Shown: piece by piece, positions 45,714 to 54,778 of the stretch | Numbering within the stretch: the first letter of the stretch is position 1 | Layout: the number at the start of each line of letters is the position of its first letter | Assembly (NCBI GenBank): GCA_963803575.1 | Contig: CAWDMW010000002.1 | Coordinates: 1,364,001 to 1,428,000, forward strand | Direction: 5' to 3' | DNA from: CAWDMW01 sp963803575 | GTDB lineage: Bacteria > Pseudomonadota > Alphaproteobacteria > Rickettsiales > UBA998 | Length of the DNA stretch: 64,000 nucleotides | Translations under genes and position numbers: made by a program | Notes under the pieces: model-generated | Database searches by the model: none | Told to the model about the DNA's origin: nothing | Seen by the model: only the letters and a program-made list of their open reading frames with translations

Positions 45714-47030
45714 ATGACAACATCCCACGCTCCCGCTCTCACAGACCATGATTACAAAGTGGCCGATATTTCTCTTGCATCATGGGGAAGAAAAGAAATT
45801 TCTTTGGCCGAATCAGAAATGCCAGGGTTGATGGCGTTGCGAGAAGAATATGCTGGCAAAGCCCCACTTAAGGGTGCGCGCATTGTTGGGTGTTTGCATA
45901 TGACCATTCAAACTGCTGTGTTAATTGAAACATTGACAGAACTTGGCGCAGAAGTGCGCTGGAGTTCCTGCAATATTTTCTCCACGCAAGACCATGCGGC
46001 GGCAGCGATTGCTGCAACAGGTGTGCCTGTATTTGCATGGAAAGGCGAGACAGAAGAAGAATATGAATGGTGCATACGACAGACCATTGATAGTGTGCCG
46101 GATTGGGTGCCAAACATGATTTTAGATGATGGTGGTGATCTTACCCGTATGATGCATGAAGAATATAGTCACTTAATGAAGGACATACGTGGTGTGTCAG
46201 AAGAAACCACAACGGGTGTGTTGCGCCTATACGAGATGCACCGCAACGGCACACTTAAGGTACCCGCGATTAATGTGAATGACTCTGTAACGAAGTCAAA
46301 ATTTGATAATTTATATGGATGCCGTGAAAGCTTGCCGGATGGTTTGAAGCGTGCAACCGATGTGATGCTCGCTGGTAAAATTGCGGTAGTGGCTGGTTAT
46401 GGTGATGTGGGTAAGGGGTGTGCTGATGCGCTGAAAGGGCAGGGGTCTCGCGTGTTGGTGACAGAAATTGATCCTATATGTGCATTGCAGGCGGCTATGG
46501 AAGGTTATGAAATTGTGACGATGGAACAGGCAGCACCACAAGCGGATATTTTCGTGACAACAACAGGCAATAAAGATGTTATTACCATTGACCACATGAA
46601 TGCCATGAAAGACCGGGCGATTGTGTGCAATATTGGGCATTTTGATAATGAAATACAGGTAGCCTCATTGCATAACCATGAATGGAATGAGATCAAACCA
46701 CAAGTGGATGAAATCACTTTCCCGGATGGGAAGCGTATTATATTGCTGGCAAAAGGACGATTGGTGAATCTGGGTTGTGCTACCGGGCATCCAAGCTTTG
46801 TTATGAGTGCATCATTTACCAATCAGGTGCTGGCACAAATTGAGTTGTGGCATAATGCGGGATCATATGAAAACAAGGTTTATGTATTGCCACGGCACTT
46901 AGACGAGAAAGTGGCACGCCTGCATCTGGATAAGCTAGGTGTGCATTTAAGCACGTTATCAAAAGAGCAGGCAGATTACATTAACGTAGCTGTGGAAGGC
47001 CCCTACAAAACAGAATCTTACCGATACTAA
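45714..47030 (+). CDS. ahcY: Adenosylhomocysteinase
   Basis: Hydrolyses S-adenosylhomocysteine to adenosine and homocysteine, relieving inhibition of methyltransferases. 438 residues from ATG 45714 (MTTSHAPALTDHDYKVADIS); the frame extends to 45645 but the added residues are not family-like, and AAAGG lies before 45714. Key parts are NDSVTKSKFDNLYGCRESL, NAD-binding GYGDVGKGCADALKGQG and the C-terminal YKTESYRY that closes over NAD of the neighbouring subunit. It is followed by the DivL-like kinase gene after 39 bases. Confidence 0.96.
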   Translation: MTTSHAPALTDHDYKVADISLASWGRKEISLAESEMPGLMALREEYAGKAPLKGARIVGCLHMTIQTAVLIETLTELGAEVRWSSCNIFSTQDHAAAAIAATGVPVFAWKGETEEEYEWCIRQTIDSVPDWVPNMILDDGGDLTRMMHEEYSHLMKDIRGVSEETTTGVLRLYEMHRNGTLKVPAINVNDSVTKSKFDNLYGCRESLPDGLKRATDVMLAGKIAVVAGYGDVGKGCADALKGQGSRVLVTEIDPICALQAAMEGYEIVTMEQAAPQADIFVTTTGNKDVITIDHMNAMKDRAIVCNIGHFDNEIQVASLHNHEWNEIKPQVDEITFPDGKRIILLAKGRLVNLGCATGHPSFVMSASFTNQVLAQIELWHNAGSYENKVYVLPRHLDEKVARLHLDKLGVHLSTLSKEQADYINVAVEGPYKTESYRY

Positions 47031-47069
47031 CCCCGTTTTATTTAACCCCCACTTGCTAACTACACCGTC

Positions 47070-49367
47070 ATGCCGCTTCAGTTGATTCTTATACTGATTA
47101 TCTCTGCTATAGTAGTCATGGCCTCCGCGCTCTATGTATTGCTGAGTTACCGGCATAAGCAACATAGATTGCAGTTATTGTGGAATGAGCCAGCGCGTTA
47201 TTGTCAATGGGCGATGGTTGTGTTTGACCCTGGTGACAGGCGTATTTTATATATGCAAGGGTTGAAACCATATATTGAGAAGTCATCAAAGTTGCAGGGC
47301 ATAGGATCGCTGGCAACCTATATGCAAGAAGATGATAGTGCTGCCTTTAGAACATTTATTGGCGAGTATTCTGCATCTTCATCGCATGATTCACTGATTG
47401 TTCGTTTTAAGCAGCAACATGTGATGGAATGTGTGTTGTGTCCTTTGAAATGGAAAGACGTGGATAAGCACATGCTGATGTTGCGTCCCGTGTCAAAAGC
47501 CTATCGCAAGATGCAAATGGCGGGTAAGGAAAATGCATTATTGAAAGACCAGATGTATTGGTGTTCACACCTCATTAATTATTTACCGTATCCCACGTGG
47601 ATACGTGCTTCTGACTTCTCGATAAAATATTGCAACGTCACATATATGGAAATGATGGCAGAAGATGCAGCTCCGGGTGATGCAGGAGGAATGCCGGAAT
47701 TATTCAGTGAAGCCATTGCGCTTGCACAAGAATCGCGCAATGAAAAAATACCGTGTAGCACACGTCAGCGTTTGATGGTTCATGACGAAATAAGGCTGTA
47801 TGAAGTCGTTGAGATATATGTAAAGGAAGAAGATGTTACGGTAGGGTATGCTCATGATATTTCCAGATTATCGGAAGCGGAAATAAGTAGCGAAAATAGC
47901 TTAACAACGCTTGAGGATTTGTTAGGTACATCTTCCAGTGCGATGAGTATCTATAATCCTGACACAAGAATTACTTTCTACAATAAGGCCTTTACCCATA
48001 TTTGGGGGCTGGACGCTGAATGGCTGGACACCCATCCAACCTTTGCTGAAATATTAGAGCGTTTACGCGTGCTGAGGAAATTACCAGAGCAAATTAATTT
48101 CCCTGCATTTAAGGAACAGCGTTTAAAATTATTTAATGATGTTACTGAACCCTATGAGGATTTGTTCTATCTTCCTGATGGCCGTGTATTGAGAAACGTT
48201 GCTATCCCCCATTCATCTGGTGGGTTATTGTTCATCTATGAAGATGTAAGTAGTCGTTTTGAGCTGGAACAATCTTATAATACGTTGATTGCGGTACAAC
48301 GCGAAACATTAGATAACCTGAATGAAGGTGTAGTTGTGTTTGCTGAAAACGGTAAGCTACAGTTAAAGAATCCTATGTTTTTGTCCTTATGGGAGTTAGA
48401 TGATGCTGACGCACCGGAGGGCATTCATATAGCAAGCTTACTGGAGAAAATGCGACGCTTGTATCAGGATCAGCAATGGACAGAGACAAAGAAAGCATTT
48501 ATTGCACGCACGCAGGTCAGGCAACATTCTTCTGCGCGCATTGAACGCAATGACGGCGCTATGCTGGACTGTAACATTGTGCCACTTCCCGATGGTGGCG
48601 TTTTAATCATCTATATTGATGTAACGGCTACTACATTGCTGGAACGCTCGTTGCGCGAACGTAACGAAGCACTGGAAGCCAGTGACCGACTGAAAACAGA
48701 CTTCCTGACCAATATGTCATATGAATTGCGTTCCCCGCTTATGTCTATTAGCGGTTTCGCAGAGATGTTACGCGATAATTACCTGGGGCAATTAAACGAT
48801 GGGCAGCAGGAATATGTGGAAGGCATTTACCAATCCTCCAAACATTTAACACATCTCATTGATGATATTTTGGATCTCTCAACGGTAGAGGCGGGTTATA
48901 TGGAACTCACTATGTCATCGTTCCCGATTAATCAGATGTTGCGCGCTATGCTGGCGCTTCTGGGTGATCGGTTGCAGGAATGCTATTTAACTGGCTATGT
49001 TGAATGTGATGAGCAAATAGGCATGATTTACGCAGATGAAATTCGTATCCGACAAATTCTGTTTCACTTACTCAACAACGCTGTCAAATATTCACGCAAA
49101 GGTGGTCATATCATTCTTGGGGCGAAGCGCGAAAAGGGAGGTGTGTTGTTGTTTGTTTCTGACAATGGCATTGGGATCGCTGAATCAGAACAGGAGAACG
49201 TATTTGGTAAGTTTTACCGCGGAAAACTGGCAGCCAAAACCTCGGGGACGGGGCTTGGATTATCTATGGTGAAAAACTTTGTTGAGTTGCACGGTGGGCA
49301 TGTGACGCTGGAATCTACGCCTGAAGAAGGAACAATAGTTTCGTGCTTTATTCCAGATGAATCTTAA
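47070..49367 (+). CDS. divL: DivL-like cell-cycle kinase with tyrosine in the H-box
   Basis: 765 residues: an N-terminal membrane helix (about 4-27), three PAS-like domains (about 165-270, 283-395, 410-520), then a kinase core. The H-box reads FLTNMSYELRSPLMSI, with Tyr551 where other kinases have the phospho-acceptor His. Caulobacter DivL shows exactly this change at Tyr550 and has almost the same length. DivL works with DivK and CckA to control CtrA rather than as a plain kinase. N-box (HLLNNAVKYSRKGG) and G-boxes (DNGIGIAESE; GTGLGLSMVK) are intact. Co-directional with ahcY. Confidence 0.85.
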   Translation: MPLQLILILIISAIVVMASALYVLLSYRHKQHRLQLLWNEPARYCQWAMVVFDPGDRRILYMQGLKPYIEKSSKLQGIGSLATYMQEDDSAAFRTFIGEYSASSSHDSLIVRFKQQHVMECVLCPLKWKDVDKHMLMLRPVSKAYRKMQMAGKENALLKDQMYWCSHLINYLPYPTWIRASDFSIKYCNVTYMEMMAEDAAPGDAGGMPELFSEAIALAQESRNEKIPCSTRQRLMVHDEIRLYEVVEIYVKEEDVTVGYAHDISRLSEAEISSENSLTTLEDLLGTSSSAMSIYNPDTRITFYNKAFTHIWGLDAEWLDTHPTFAEILERLRVLRKLPEQINFPAFKEQRLKLFNDVTEPYEDLFYLPDGRVLRNVAIPHSSGGLLFIYEDVSSRFELEQSYNTLIAVQRETLDNLNEGVVVFAENGKLQLKNPMFLSLWELDDADAPEGIHIASLLEKMRRLYQDQQWTETKKAFIARTQVRQHSSARIERNDGAMLDCNIVPLPDGGVLIIYIDVTATTLLERSLRERNEALEASDRLKTDFLTNMSYELRSPLMSISGFAEMLRDNYLGQLNDGQQEYVEGIYQSSKHLTHLIDDILDLSTVEAGYMELTMSSFPINQMLRAMLALLGDRLQECYLTGYVECDEQIGMIYADEIRIRQILFHLLNNAVKYSRKGGHIILGAKREKGGVLLFVSDNGIGIAESEQENVFGKFYRGKLAAKTSGTGLGLSMVKNFVELHGGHVTLESTPEEGTIVSCFIPDES

Positions 49368-49422
49368 GAGCTGGCACGTATCTTGCTTTACCTTGGTGTA
49401 ACCATTACAGGTAAGAGGATAT

Positions 49423-49875
49423 ATGCGAAACATAGTACGGTGGGGCTGGATTGGTCTATGCCTTTTGCAAGTGCCAGGATGCGTTGCGCTGGATCAGAAC
49501 GCTTCTCGAACAAACCAAATGGCACGTACAAGCTATGATAATCTTCGTGAGCGAGTGTCTGGCTATGTCTATATGCAACCGGAAGAACAGCCAGACGTGC
49601 AAACACATTTATTGCCACTACCAACCTTTTGCTATCAGCTCATGATGGATAGTGTTTGTTACAGCGAGCCACAGCCGCATTTGCATACGAATTTGATTTC
49701 AGTTCAGGGTGAACATCAATATGGCACTAATGATTTTCTACCCAGTGATGTCCTTCCTCCTTTAGCGGTTTCAACCACCTCTATGGCAAATAGTACGCAT
49801 GTAAGAGCGTTACCTATGGTCGCAAGTGATAGTGAATTTTCGACAAGCGCCACACCACAAAAACTTATGTATTAG
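49423..49875 (+). CDS. Putative lipoprotein of unknown function
   Basis: 150 residues with a lipoprotein signal: MRNIVRWGWIGLCLLQVPGC, lipobox-like VPGC with Cys20. The mature part is polar, rich in Gln, Ser, Thr and Pro, and contains a short Cys pair region (FCYQLMMDSVCYSE). No family recognised. Its 3' end overlaps convergent rsmD by 11 bases. Confidence 0.6.
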   Translation: MRNIVRWGWIGLCLLQVPGCVALDQNASRTNQMARTSYDNLRERVSGYVYMQPEEQPDVQTHLLPLPTFCYQLMMDSVCYSEPQPHLHTNLISVQGEHQYGTNDFLPSDVLPPLAVSTTSMANSTHVRALPMVASDSEFSTSATPQKLMY

Positions 49876-50419
49876 GCATATAAAATCGTAAAAGATTTCG
49901 CCCATAGCTACGTTCTTCCAGCAAACGCATGTTAGGCATGTTGTGCGGTGTTGTGCCTTTTTGCTCTTCCGTAATCAGAATGGTTTGATCGTAACACCAG
50001 CCCTTATGTTGTAATTCAACTCCTAAAGCGGCAATGCCGTCCAGATGATAGGGGGGGTCTGCAAAGATAATATCATAGGGCGCTGATACATTAGGCAGTT
50101 GAGCAATATCAGCTTGCATAAACGAACAACAGGATTCTTCATTAAGTAAGGTAGCGTTGCGTTGAGCGATAGCAATGACATCAGGTGATTTATCAACGAA
50201 CGTAACGTGTTTGAGACCACGCGATACTGCTTCTAAACCTACTGCTCCACTTCCGCAACATATATCTGCCATGGTCATCTCCGCTAGTGTGTAGCGATGC
50301 GTGAGCCAATTATACAAAGCCTCGCGGGTTCGTGCTGACGTGGGTCTTACCTGTTGGCTATCACTGGAAAGTGTATGCAGCTTTCTGCTACGATGTGTGC
50401 CACCAATAATGTATTGCAT
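49865..50419 (-). CDS. rsmD: 16S rRNA (guanine-N2)-methyltransferase RsmD
   Basis: Methylates G966 of 16S rRNA. 184 residues: YIIGGTHRSRKL, VRPTSARTREALYNWL, SAM-binding DICCGSGAVGLEAVSRG and the catalytic DPPY (IIFADPPYHLDG). Complete. It starts 2 bases after the unknown 563-residue gene on the same strand, so it appears to be the third gene of that operon. Confidence 0.93.
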   Translation of the reverse strand: MQYIIGGTHRSRKLHTLSSDSQQVRPTSARTREALYNWLTHRYTLAEMTMADICCGSGAVGLEAVSRGLKHVTFVDKSPDVIAIAQRNATLLNEESCCSFMQADIAQLPNVSAPYDIIFADPPYHLDGIAALGVELQHKGWCYDQTILITEEQKGTTPHNMPNMRLLEERSYGRNLLRFYMPNT

Positions 50420-50421
50420 GA

Positions 50422-52113
50422 TTATGTACGGGAAGTACGTGGTTCTTGCTGTGTCGTATTGGGCAAGTTAGCACTAGGTGCGGTAGGGGAATGGCTTACA
50501 TTTTCCACTTTCAACGTTTGACGCATTTCACCAGGCACACTAACCTTAGTAACATTACGTGACTTTGTATACGCAACATATTCTTCCGTTATATCCGTGT
50601 TAACCTCAACATTTACGCCATTATCCTGAGCTTGCTTTTTCAAAGATAATTCAGCCGTTGCCATAATGTCTACTTTATCTTTTTGAAAGATTTTAAACAT
50701 CTCGCCGTACAGTTCTTTATCACCAGCTTCGTGCGCTGCGATCATCGTCTTATAATTAAAGCCATGTTCTTTATTATCATACTTCATGTCTTCAAAATCC
50801 ATACCACGAATTTTATGAACGGTGTCGGGTATATTTTTACCTGTATCCGAGGCCGTTTGAGTACCCGAGAAGGCCTGAGCCGCTTTACCAAAATCTCCTG
50901 TACTGACTAAAGTAGTAATAAAAGACAAAGCACCTTTCAACATATCGGCAAGCCCACTCCACATAGGTCCAAAAGTGTCAGCTAATGATGTTAACCACCC
51001 TGTACCATTCTCTTCCTTCTGCTTACGAAAACTGTCACTTCCATGTTTGCCATTATCTCCGCCATGAATAGCTCTGTACAGTGCCTGATATTCCTCATCC
51101 GTATCAACACTCTTCACATGTTTAGCAATCGTATCTGTAACACGTTTTGCCGTATTGTTGGTTTCAGCAGGAGGAGCTTTATCTGCATCTGGTTTAGCAG
51201 GCTCGTTTTCTGGCTCAGGCATCTTTTCCTGTGACGGAGCCGTTTTAGTGGATGGCTGGCCAGCGGGTTTGTCCGTGTTTTTTGCTTCAGCGGATTCAGT
51301 CGATGGTTCTGTAGGTTTAGTAGAGGTCTTCGTAGGTTTCTTCTCTGTTGCAACCGTATCAGGTTCCTTGTCCGGCGTAGTCTTTTCTGTTTTCGTCTGA
51401 GCAGGTGCTGTGACCTTCTCTGTTTGTGAAGGTGCGGTTTTTTTGGCAGAGGGTGCAGGCTGGTTTTTCTGCACTGGTTTAGGCGCTTCAACCGTGGGCT
51501 TGGCAGTTTTTTCTGTCACTTTTTGTTCTGGCTGTTGCGGCTTTTTCGGTTCAGGAGCGGGTGCTTCTTTTTCAATGACAGGCGCATCTGGAACATGCTG
51601 TTTTACAAAAGCTAAAATGGTATTCGGGTTTGTGCCATCTCCGACAATATCGGATATTTCGATCTTAGGCGGGGTATCTACCTTTGCTTTTGCTAGGTCA
51701 CGTGCAAATTTAAGCGCTGTCGTAAACCCCGTATCTCGTTGTAAGAGCGTAGTAATCTGATCTTTAATATTAGATACACGAGCATCTTTATCCAGCTTCG
51801 GGTCTGAATTAGCACTAGCTGTCGTGACTGCATCACTTACGCTACCAACCAGTTCATCAAACTGTGCGCGAGCAAACGCTTCATATGTTTGTCCTTGCGG
51901 AAGCCCTCCTGCGTTGTTCACCGCAGTCTCAACGGCTGTGGCGCCTTTGTTATTAAATATTTTAGCTGTGTTAATGCCAGCGCTATCAATTCCCTGAATA
52001 CCAGCATAAATTTCTTGAAGGCTAGTATCCATATCTGCAAGCAGTTTATCTACAGTGTTTTGTACTTCCGCCTTTACATGAGTTTTATTGGTTAATTTAG
52101 CTATTCCACTCAT
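50422..52113 (-). CDS. Unknown protein with long Pro/Lys/Thr-rich linker
   Basis: 563 residues in three parts. Residues 1-175 are helical and soluble-looking (VDKLLADMDTSLQEIYAGIQ; TTLLQRDTGFTTALKFARDL). Residues about 178-320 are a low-complexity linker of Pro, Lys, Thr, Glu and Gln (for example KPQQPEQKVTEKTAKPT), reminiscent of TonB-like or wall-spanning spacers. Residues 321-563 are a C-terminal domain with one hydrophobic stretch (FGPMWSGLADMLKGALSFIT, 381-400). No signal peptide. Overlaps the preceding small gene by 4 bases (ATGA) and is followed after 2 bases by rsmD. Function unknown. Confidence 0.7.
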   Translation of the reverse strand: MSGIAKLTNKTHVKAEVQNTVDKLLADMDTSLQEIYAGIQGIDSAGINTAKIFNNKGATAVETAVNNAGGLPQGQTYEAFARAQFDELVGSVSDAVTTASANSDPKLDKDARVSNIKDQITTLLQRDTGFTTALKFARDLAKAKVDTPPKIEISDIVGDGTNPNTILAFVKQHVPDAPVIEKEAPAPEPKKPQQPEQKVTEKTAKPTVEAPKPVQKNQPAPSAKKTAPSQTEKVTAPAQTKTEKTTPDKEPDTVATEKKPTKTSTKPTEPSTESAEAKNTDKPAGQPSTKTAPSQEKMPEPENEPAKPDADKAPPAETNNTAKRVTDTIAKHVKSVDTDEEYQALYRAIHGGDNGKHGSDSFRKQKEENGTGWLTSLADTFGPMWSGLADMLKGALSFITTLVSTGDFGKAAQAFSGTQTASDTGKNIPDTVHKIRGMDFEDMKYDNKEHGFNYKTMIAAHEAGDKELYGEMFKIFQKDKVDIMATAELSLKKQAQDNGVNVEVNTDITEEYVAYTKSRNVTKVSVPGEMRQTLKVENVSHSPTAPSANLPNTTQQEPRTSRT

Positions 52114-52658
52114 GATTTTTGTCTCCCTTTCTCAAGGGTTGGTTTGCTTGCATTTGGTGTATCCAATGGAGGATCAATGGTATTTGTTTCAGCGGGTGCA
52201 GTAGGTTGAGGCTTTTCGGGCTTAGTGGTAGCCTCTGCTTCTTCTTTTATAGTAGTAGATGCTAGTGTACTCTCTGCATAGGGCAATAATTTTAGCATTC
52301 CCTCAGGCACACCAATATCTGATAACTTCGTAATCGCCCATTGATAGCCATTTACTAACGGATCGAGGATAAATTGAAGTAATGGTTTAGCATGATTTTT
52401 AAGTGCATTTCCAGTTGCATCCAATGTATCGGCAGCACCAGATTGTTTCAAGCCGTTCTTTACAATATCGTTTTTATCCAGCATTCCGCTGATGGCACCA
52501 CCAGCGTGGGGAATAATTTTCACACCATTCTCAATTAGGCTTTCTAAACCATCTGAATTAAACGATCCCAGCACTTTATCGGTGATGCTGGCAGCTATAT
52601 CGTCACGTGGGGAAGAATCTTGAGTGATAGATGATGGGGGAGCGGGGGTATCCGTCAT
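52110..52658 (-). CDS. Unknown protein, first gene of the rsmD operon
   Basis: 182 residues, no family recognised. Both ends are Pro/Ser/Thr/Lys-rich and probably disordered; the middle (about 22-130) is helical, with Gly-rich (PHAGGAISGMLDK) and hydrophobic (PLLQFILDPLVNGYQWAI) parts. Its stop overlaps the start of the 563-residue gene (ATGA), so the two are made together and may interact. It lies downstream of tsf and its terminator. Confidence 0.65.
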   Translation of the reverse strand: MTDTPAPPSSITQDSSPRDDIAASITDKVLGSFNSDGLESLIENGVKIIPHAGGAISGMLDKNDIVKNGLKQSGAADTLDATGNALKNHAKPLLQFILDPLVNGYQWAITKLSDIGVPEGMLKLLPYAESTLASTTIKEEAEATTKPEKPQPTAPAETNTIDPPLDTPNASKPTLEKGRQKS

Positions 52659-52717
52659 ACATACTATAGTACCGAATTAGGTGCGTTTGTGTATGAAGGT
52701 TTTATGAACATAAAGAT

Positions 52718-52747
52718 GTCCGACAACGCTATGAAGCATTGCCGGAC
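52718..52747 (-). terminator. Terminator after tsf
   Basis: GTCCGGCAATGC and GCGTTGTCGGAC form a 12-bp stem with GU pairs around a six-base loop on the minus strand. It follows the tsf stop by 25 bases. The T-tail is weak. Confidence 0.6.
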
Positions 52748-52771
52748 GTTTATCTTTAAATGCAGGGTGTA

Positions 52772-53692
52772 TTATCCGTTTGCTGCCGCTGCAACTTCAG
52801 CAGCAAAATCAGACTCTTCTTTTTCTACACCTTCACCAAGAATAAGTAGGGCATAATCTGCAATAGAAATACTGGCATTCTGTTCTTTTGCAACAGAATC
52901 AATGACTTCAGAAACTTTTGCTTTACCGTCAATCACGAATGTTTGTTCAGGCAACACAATTTCTTCGTAGAACTTTCTAATACGTCCTTCAACCATTTTT
53001 TCAGCAATATTTTCAGGTTTACCCGATGCCATAGCCTGTTCTTTAAATACCTGACGCTCACGATCTAATGTACTGGAATCAACTTCTTCGCGTGTTAGCG
53101 CTTCTGGCCTTGCAGCCGCAATATGCATAGCAATCTGCTTGCCCAGATTGCGTATTTCATCATTGTCCTTATCTGTATTGAGTGCAAGCAACACTCCAAT
53201 CTTACCAAGACCCGGAACAACCGCATTGTGAATATAGGTACTAACAAACCCGTTTGATGCTTCCACAACTTTGGCACGCCGCAGATTCATGTTCTCCCCA
53301 ATCGTTGCAATCGCTTCAGAAATTTCTTTCTCAATGGTTGCACCTTTATGCGGTGCAGATTTCACTGCCTCAATATCGCCATTCGTACCCAGTGCGGCTG
53401 TTGCAATGGACTGTGCCAATTGCTGGAACTGCTCGTTGCGTGCAACAAAATCAGTTTCAGAATTTAACTCAATCACCGCTGCTTTGCTTCCTTCAGTCGC
53501 AATAGCAATCAGACCTTCTGCTGCAGTGCGTCCTGCTTTTTTAGCCGCTTTAGCTAATCCTTTGGTACGCAGCCAGTCAATAGCCTGCTCAAGATTTCCT
53601 TCTGTTTCTGTCAGAGCTTTTTTGCAGTCCATCATGCCTGCACCGCTCATTTCACGTAATTCTTTGATTTGGCTTGCAGAAATAACACTCAT
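52772..53692 (-). CDS. tsf: Elongation factor Ts
   Basis: Nucleotide-exchange factor for EF-Tu. 306 residues with the N-terminal UBA-like part (IKELREMSGAGMMDCKKALTETEGNLEQAIDWLR), TDFVARNEQF and IGENMNLRRAKVV of the core, and a C-terminal extension rich in Glu/Ala. Follows rpsB on the same strand by about 30 bases, as in nearly all bacteria. Confidence 0.97.
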   Translation of the reverse strand: MSVISASQIKELREMSGAGMMDCKKALTETEGNLEQAIDWLRTKGLAKAAKKAGRTAAEGLIAIATEGSKAAVIELNSETDFVARNEQFQQLAQSIATAALGTNGDIEAVKSAPHKGATIEKEISEAIATIGENMNLRRAKVVEASNGFVSTYIHNAVVPGLGKIGVLLALNTDKDNDEIRNLGKQIAMHIAAARPEALTREEVDSSTLDRERQVFKEQAMASGKPENIAEKMVEGRIRKFYEEIVLPEQTFVIDGKAKVSEVIDSVAKEQNASISIADYALLILGEGVEKEESDFAAEVAAAANG

Positions 53693-53725
53693 TTTCTGAT
53701 CTCCATGTTCTTTTAGTTTGATTGA

Positions 53726-54595
53726 TTATACGGCTTTACTGCGATCATTATCGCCGTCAATACTATTACCCATTAACTTAGCCGCAGCAGCCATAGCTTC
53801 TTTCCGGCTAGATGATTTAGCATTGCTATCTACCTGAGCTTCACTCGGTGCCGCTTTCGCCTTTGGCGCCGCTTTTTCCTGTTTTTGTTCAGGCAGTTCA
53901 AGCCCGCCATCCTGTAGCCCCTGACGAATAGCCTGAGACATGAGGTCGCAATAAAGCTGAATAGCTTTCGTTGCATCATCATTTCCTGGGATAGGATAGC
54001 TTACATCGTCGATACTGGCATTAGTGTCAACAACAGCAACGACAGGAATGTTCAGTTTTGCCGCTTCTTTAATGGCTAAGTCTTCGTACAATACGTCAAT
54101 AATAAATAACATATCCGGCACATTGCCCATCTCACGAATACCACCAAGTGACAATTCCAGCTTGTTGCAATGGCGTTCAGTGTTGAGCAGTTCTTTTTTG
54201 GTCAGACCACTTTCAAAAGAGCCTTGCAGCTTATTTTCCAGATCATCAAGACGTTTGATAGAGTTTTGAATGGTTTGCCAATTTGTCATCATGCCACCAA
54301 GCCAGCGATGATTCACATAATACTGACCACATTGTTTCGCGGAATCCGCAATAATTTCACCTGCCTGACGTTTTGTGCCGACAAACAAAATTTTTCCACC
54401 ATTCTTTGCAACGTCATATGCTGATTGCAATGCGTTATAAAGCAAAGGCACGGTTTTATTCAGGTCAATAATGTGTGTATCGTTGCGAACACCATAAATG
54501 AACGGTGCCATTTTTGGGTTCCAGCGTTTGGTTTTATGGCCGAAATGCACTCCTGCTTCGACCAGATCTTTCATTGAAAAATGAACGGCTGACAT
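53726..54595 (-). CDS. rpsB: 30S ribosomal protein S2
   Basis: 289 residues from ATG 54595 (MSAVHFSMKDLVEAGVHFGHKTKRWNPKM), with AGGAG at the right distance; a longer frame to 54718 only reads the leader. Core motifs are IYGVRNDTHIIDL, FVGTKRQA, RWLGGMMTNWQTI and IPVVAVVDTNA. A C-terminal Ala/Lys/Glu-rich extension (about 235-289) is longer than in E. coli but common in alphaproteobacteria. In operon with tsf. Confidence 0.97.
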   Translation of the reverse strand: MSAVHFSMKDLVEAGVHFGHKTKRWNPKMAPFIYGVRNDTHIIDLNKTVPLLYNALQSAYDVAKNGGKILFVGTKRQAGEIIADSAKQCGQYYVNHRWLGGMMTNWQTIQNSIKRLDDLENKLQGSFESGLTKKELLNTERHCNKLELSLGGIREMGNVPDMLFIIDVLYEDLAIKEAAKLNIPVVAVVDTNASIDDVSYPIPGNDDATKAIQLYCDLMSQAIRQGLQDGGLELPEQKQEKAAPKAKAAPSEAQVDSNAKSSSRKEAMAAAAKLMGNSIDGDNDRSKAV

Positions 54596-54613
54596 ATGGT
54601 TAACTCCTTGTTG

Positions 54614-54673
54614 TTCCGGTTTAGCCTCCATGGAATAAGTGCGGACGCAATGCCCACCGGAATCTATTCCATG
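54614..54673 (-). promoter_or_regulatory. Candidate pseudoknot in the rpsB leader
   Basis: On the minus strand CATGGAATA (54673-54665) pairs with TATTCCATG (54637-54629). TTCCGGT inside that loop (54662-54656) pairs with ACCGGAA downstream (54620-54614), just before the AGGAG ribosome site. The two stems interleave, giving a possible H-type pseudoknot through which excess S2 could repress its own mRNA, as known for rpsB-tsf in E. coli with a different leader. Confidence 0.5.
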
Positions 54674-54778
54674 TGTGTAATAGCTAAAACCTATACTCAA
54701 ATAATCATACAAGTGCAAGCCTTTATTAGCACTATATGAGCGGTTGATTTTCTGCTGCTGCTGGCTATAGTTATCTGC

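Noticed and set aside
51155..51760. Plus-strand ORFs opposite the Pro/Lys/Thr linker of the unknown 563-residue protein
   Set aside because: Gly/Ser/Val/Phe-rich translation is what low-complexity coding gives in antisense; no start signal or motif.
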